A DNA stretch of 6,067 nt, taken from NCBI GenBank assembly GCA_947179285.1, contig CAMXAV010000054.1:1-6067 (forward strand). Reading direction: 5' to 3'. The notes beneath the pieces were generated by a model. That model was not told the DNA's origin and did not search any database. It saw only the letters and a list, made by a program, of their open reading frames with translations. Shown in pieces: positions 5,510 to 6,067 of the stretch (the first letter of the stretch is position 1; every line of letters starts with the position of its first letter). Origin of the DNA: an uncultured Helicobacter sp. (GTDB taxonomy: Bacteria > Campylobacterota > Campylobacteria > Campylobacterales > Helicobacteraceae). The translations under genes and the position numbers were made by a program.

Positions 5510-6067
5510 ATGCTCGGTGTCGCGCTTCTTGGCTGCGGGCGCATCGCGCTGCGGCATGCCGAGCTTTTGAGCAAGGGCGAGGTTCCGTCTATGCGCCTTG
5601 TTTGCGTTTGCGATGTGCAAGAGGAGCGCGCGCGCACGTTTGGGGAGCGCTATGACGTCCCCTATTTCACCGACATGCATGCGATGATGCGGCAGTGTAA
5701 CGACAAAATCGATGTCGTGTCGATTCTGACGCCAAGCGGCTTGCATGCGCGCCACACAATCGAGATTGCGCCGTATCGCAAGCATGTCGTTGTCGAGAAG
5801 CCGATGGCGCTCACGCTCGATGACGCGGACGCGATGATTCGCGCCTGCGATGAGAATCGGATTAAGCTCTTTGTCGTGAAGCAGAATCGCTACAACCTCC
5901 CCGTGCAAAAGCTGCGCGAGGCGCTCGAGGCGGGGCGCTTTGGCAGGCTCGTTATGGGCAGCGTGCGCGTGCGCTGGTGTCGCGACCAAAAATATTATGA
6001 CCAAGATTCATGGCGCGGCACATGGGCGATGGACGGCGGCGTTTTCACGAACCAAGCGAGCCACCAT
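5510..6067 (+). CDS. Gfo/Idh/MocA-family NAD(P)-dependent oxidoreductase (N-terminal part)
   Basis: The 186 visible residues are the N-terminal part of a Gfo/Idh/MocA-family dehydrogenase, cut by the right edge. The Rossmann nucleotide-binding motif GCGRIA (8-13) follows the first strand, and VCDV (33-36) lies at the end of the second. ILTPSGLH (72-79) and the catalytic-lysine motif VVEKPMALT (94-102) are diagnostic of the family, and DGGVFTNQASHH (175-186) is the start of the substrate-binding domain, usually followed by a His-Asp segment. The sequence style resembles sugar-nucleotide oxidoreductases of surface glycan pathways, such as the WlbA/WbpB type that oxidise UDP-GlcNAc-uronate at C3, but the substrate cannot be assigned. 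The start at 5510 gives a normal short lead before the motif; an ATG at 5495 would overlap gltA by 14 bases. Neither has a clear ribosome site, so initiation is probably coupled to gltA termination. Confidence 0.85.
   Translation, partial: MLGVALLGCGRIALRHAELLSKGEVPSMRLVCVCDVQEERARTFGERYDVPYFTDMHAMMRQCNDKIDVVSILTPSGLHARHTIEIAPYRKHVVVEKPMALTLDDADAMIRACDENRIKLFVVKQNRYNLPVQKLREALEAGRFGRLVMGSVRVRWCRDQKYYDQDSWRGTWAMDGGVFTNQASHH

Noticed and set aside
4798..5637. Long minus-strand open frame opposite gltA and the oxidoreductase
   Set aside because: It spans two genes in antisense, has no ribosome site or recognisable protein features, and mirrors codon bias on the plus strand.
5474..6004. Minus-strand open frame opposite the oxidoreductase gene
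   Set aside because: The plus-strand frame carries the full Rossmann and EKP motifs; the antisense frame is His/Ala-rich by composition.
1..6067. CRISPR array, insertion sequence, phage or defence genes
   Set aside because: No regularly spaced repeats, transposase, terminal inverted repeats or defence-like proteins were seen; the tRNA genes show no adjacent integrase or attachment-site duplication.

Overview
The window looks like chromosomal backbone DNA from a Helicobacter-type member of the Campylobacterota (Epsilonproteobacteria). The main reason is a gamma-delta-alpha-beta pyruvate oxidoreductase operon in the same order as the porCDAB genes of Helicobacter pylori, with proteins that read like that family. 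The base composition is roughly balanced by eye, which is richer in G+C than H. pylori, so the source is probably a different species or a relative. Genus and species cannot be fixed from the sequence alone.

Layout, left to right. Positions 1-288 hold the C-terminal end of an unrecognised protein that is cut by the window edge. A near-consensus promoter (285-313) then drives a tandem tRNA-Asn(GUU) and tRNA-Val(GAC) pair (336-510). A 213-base stretch without a gene (511-723) contains T-tracts, GC-rich blocks and a short direct repeat, and it leads into porC-porD-porA-porB (724-3875). This operon is tightly packed: stop codons overlap the next Shine-Dalgarno site or start codon. Next comes tRNA-Ser(GGA) on the minus strand (3953-4040). 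It is convergent with porB and divergent from gltA (4225-5508), which encodes citrate synthase. The last gene begins one base after the gltA stop (5510). It encodes a Gfo/Idh/MocA-family oxidoreductase and runs off the right edge.

How the genes work together. PorCDAB oxidises pyruvate with CoA to acetyl-CoA and CO2, reducing a flavodoxin or ferredoxin. Citrate synthase condenses that acetyl-CoA with oxaloacetate. The two adjacent transcription units therefore make the link from pyruvate into the TCA cycle. The final oxidoreductase has no evident part in this; its family often acts in sugar-nucleotide or glycan pathways.

I found no mobile element, CRISPR array, toxin-antitoxin pair, phage gene or defence system, and no convincing new biological system. 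The more unusual points are small: the phased T-tract repeats ahead of the por operon, the divergent tRNA-Ser/gltA promoter region with a long gltA leader, a TATAAT box just after porB facing the tRNA, and the coupling of a likely glycan oxidoreductase to citrate synthase.
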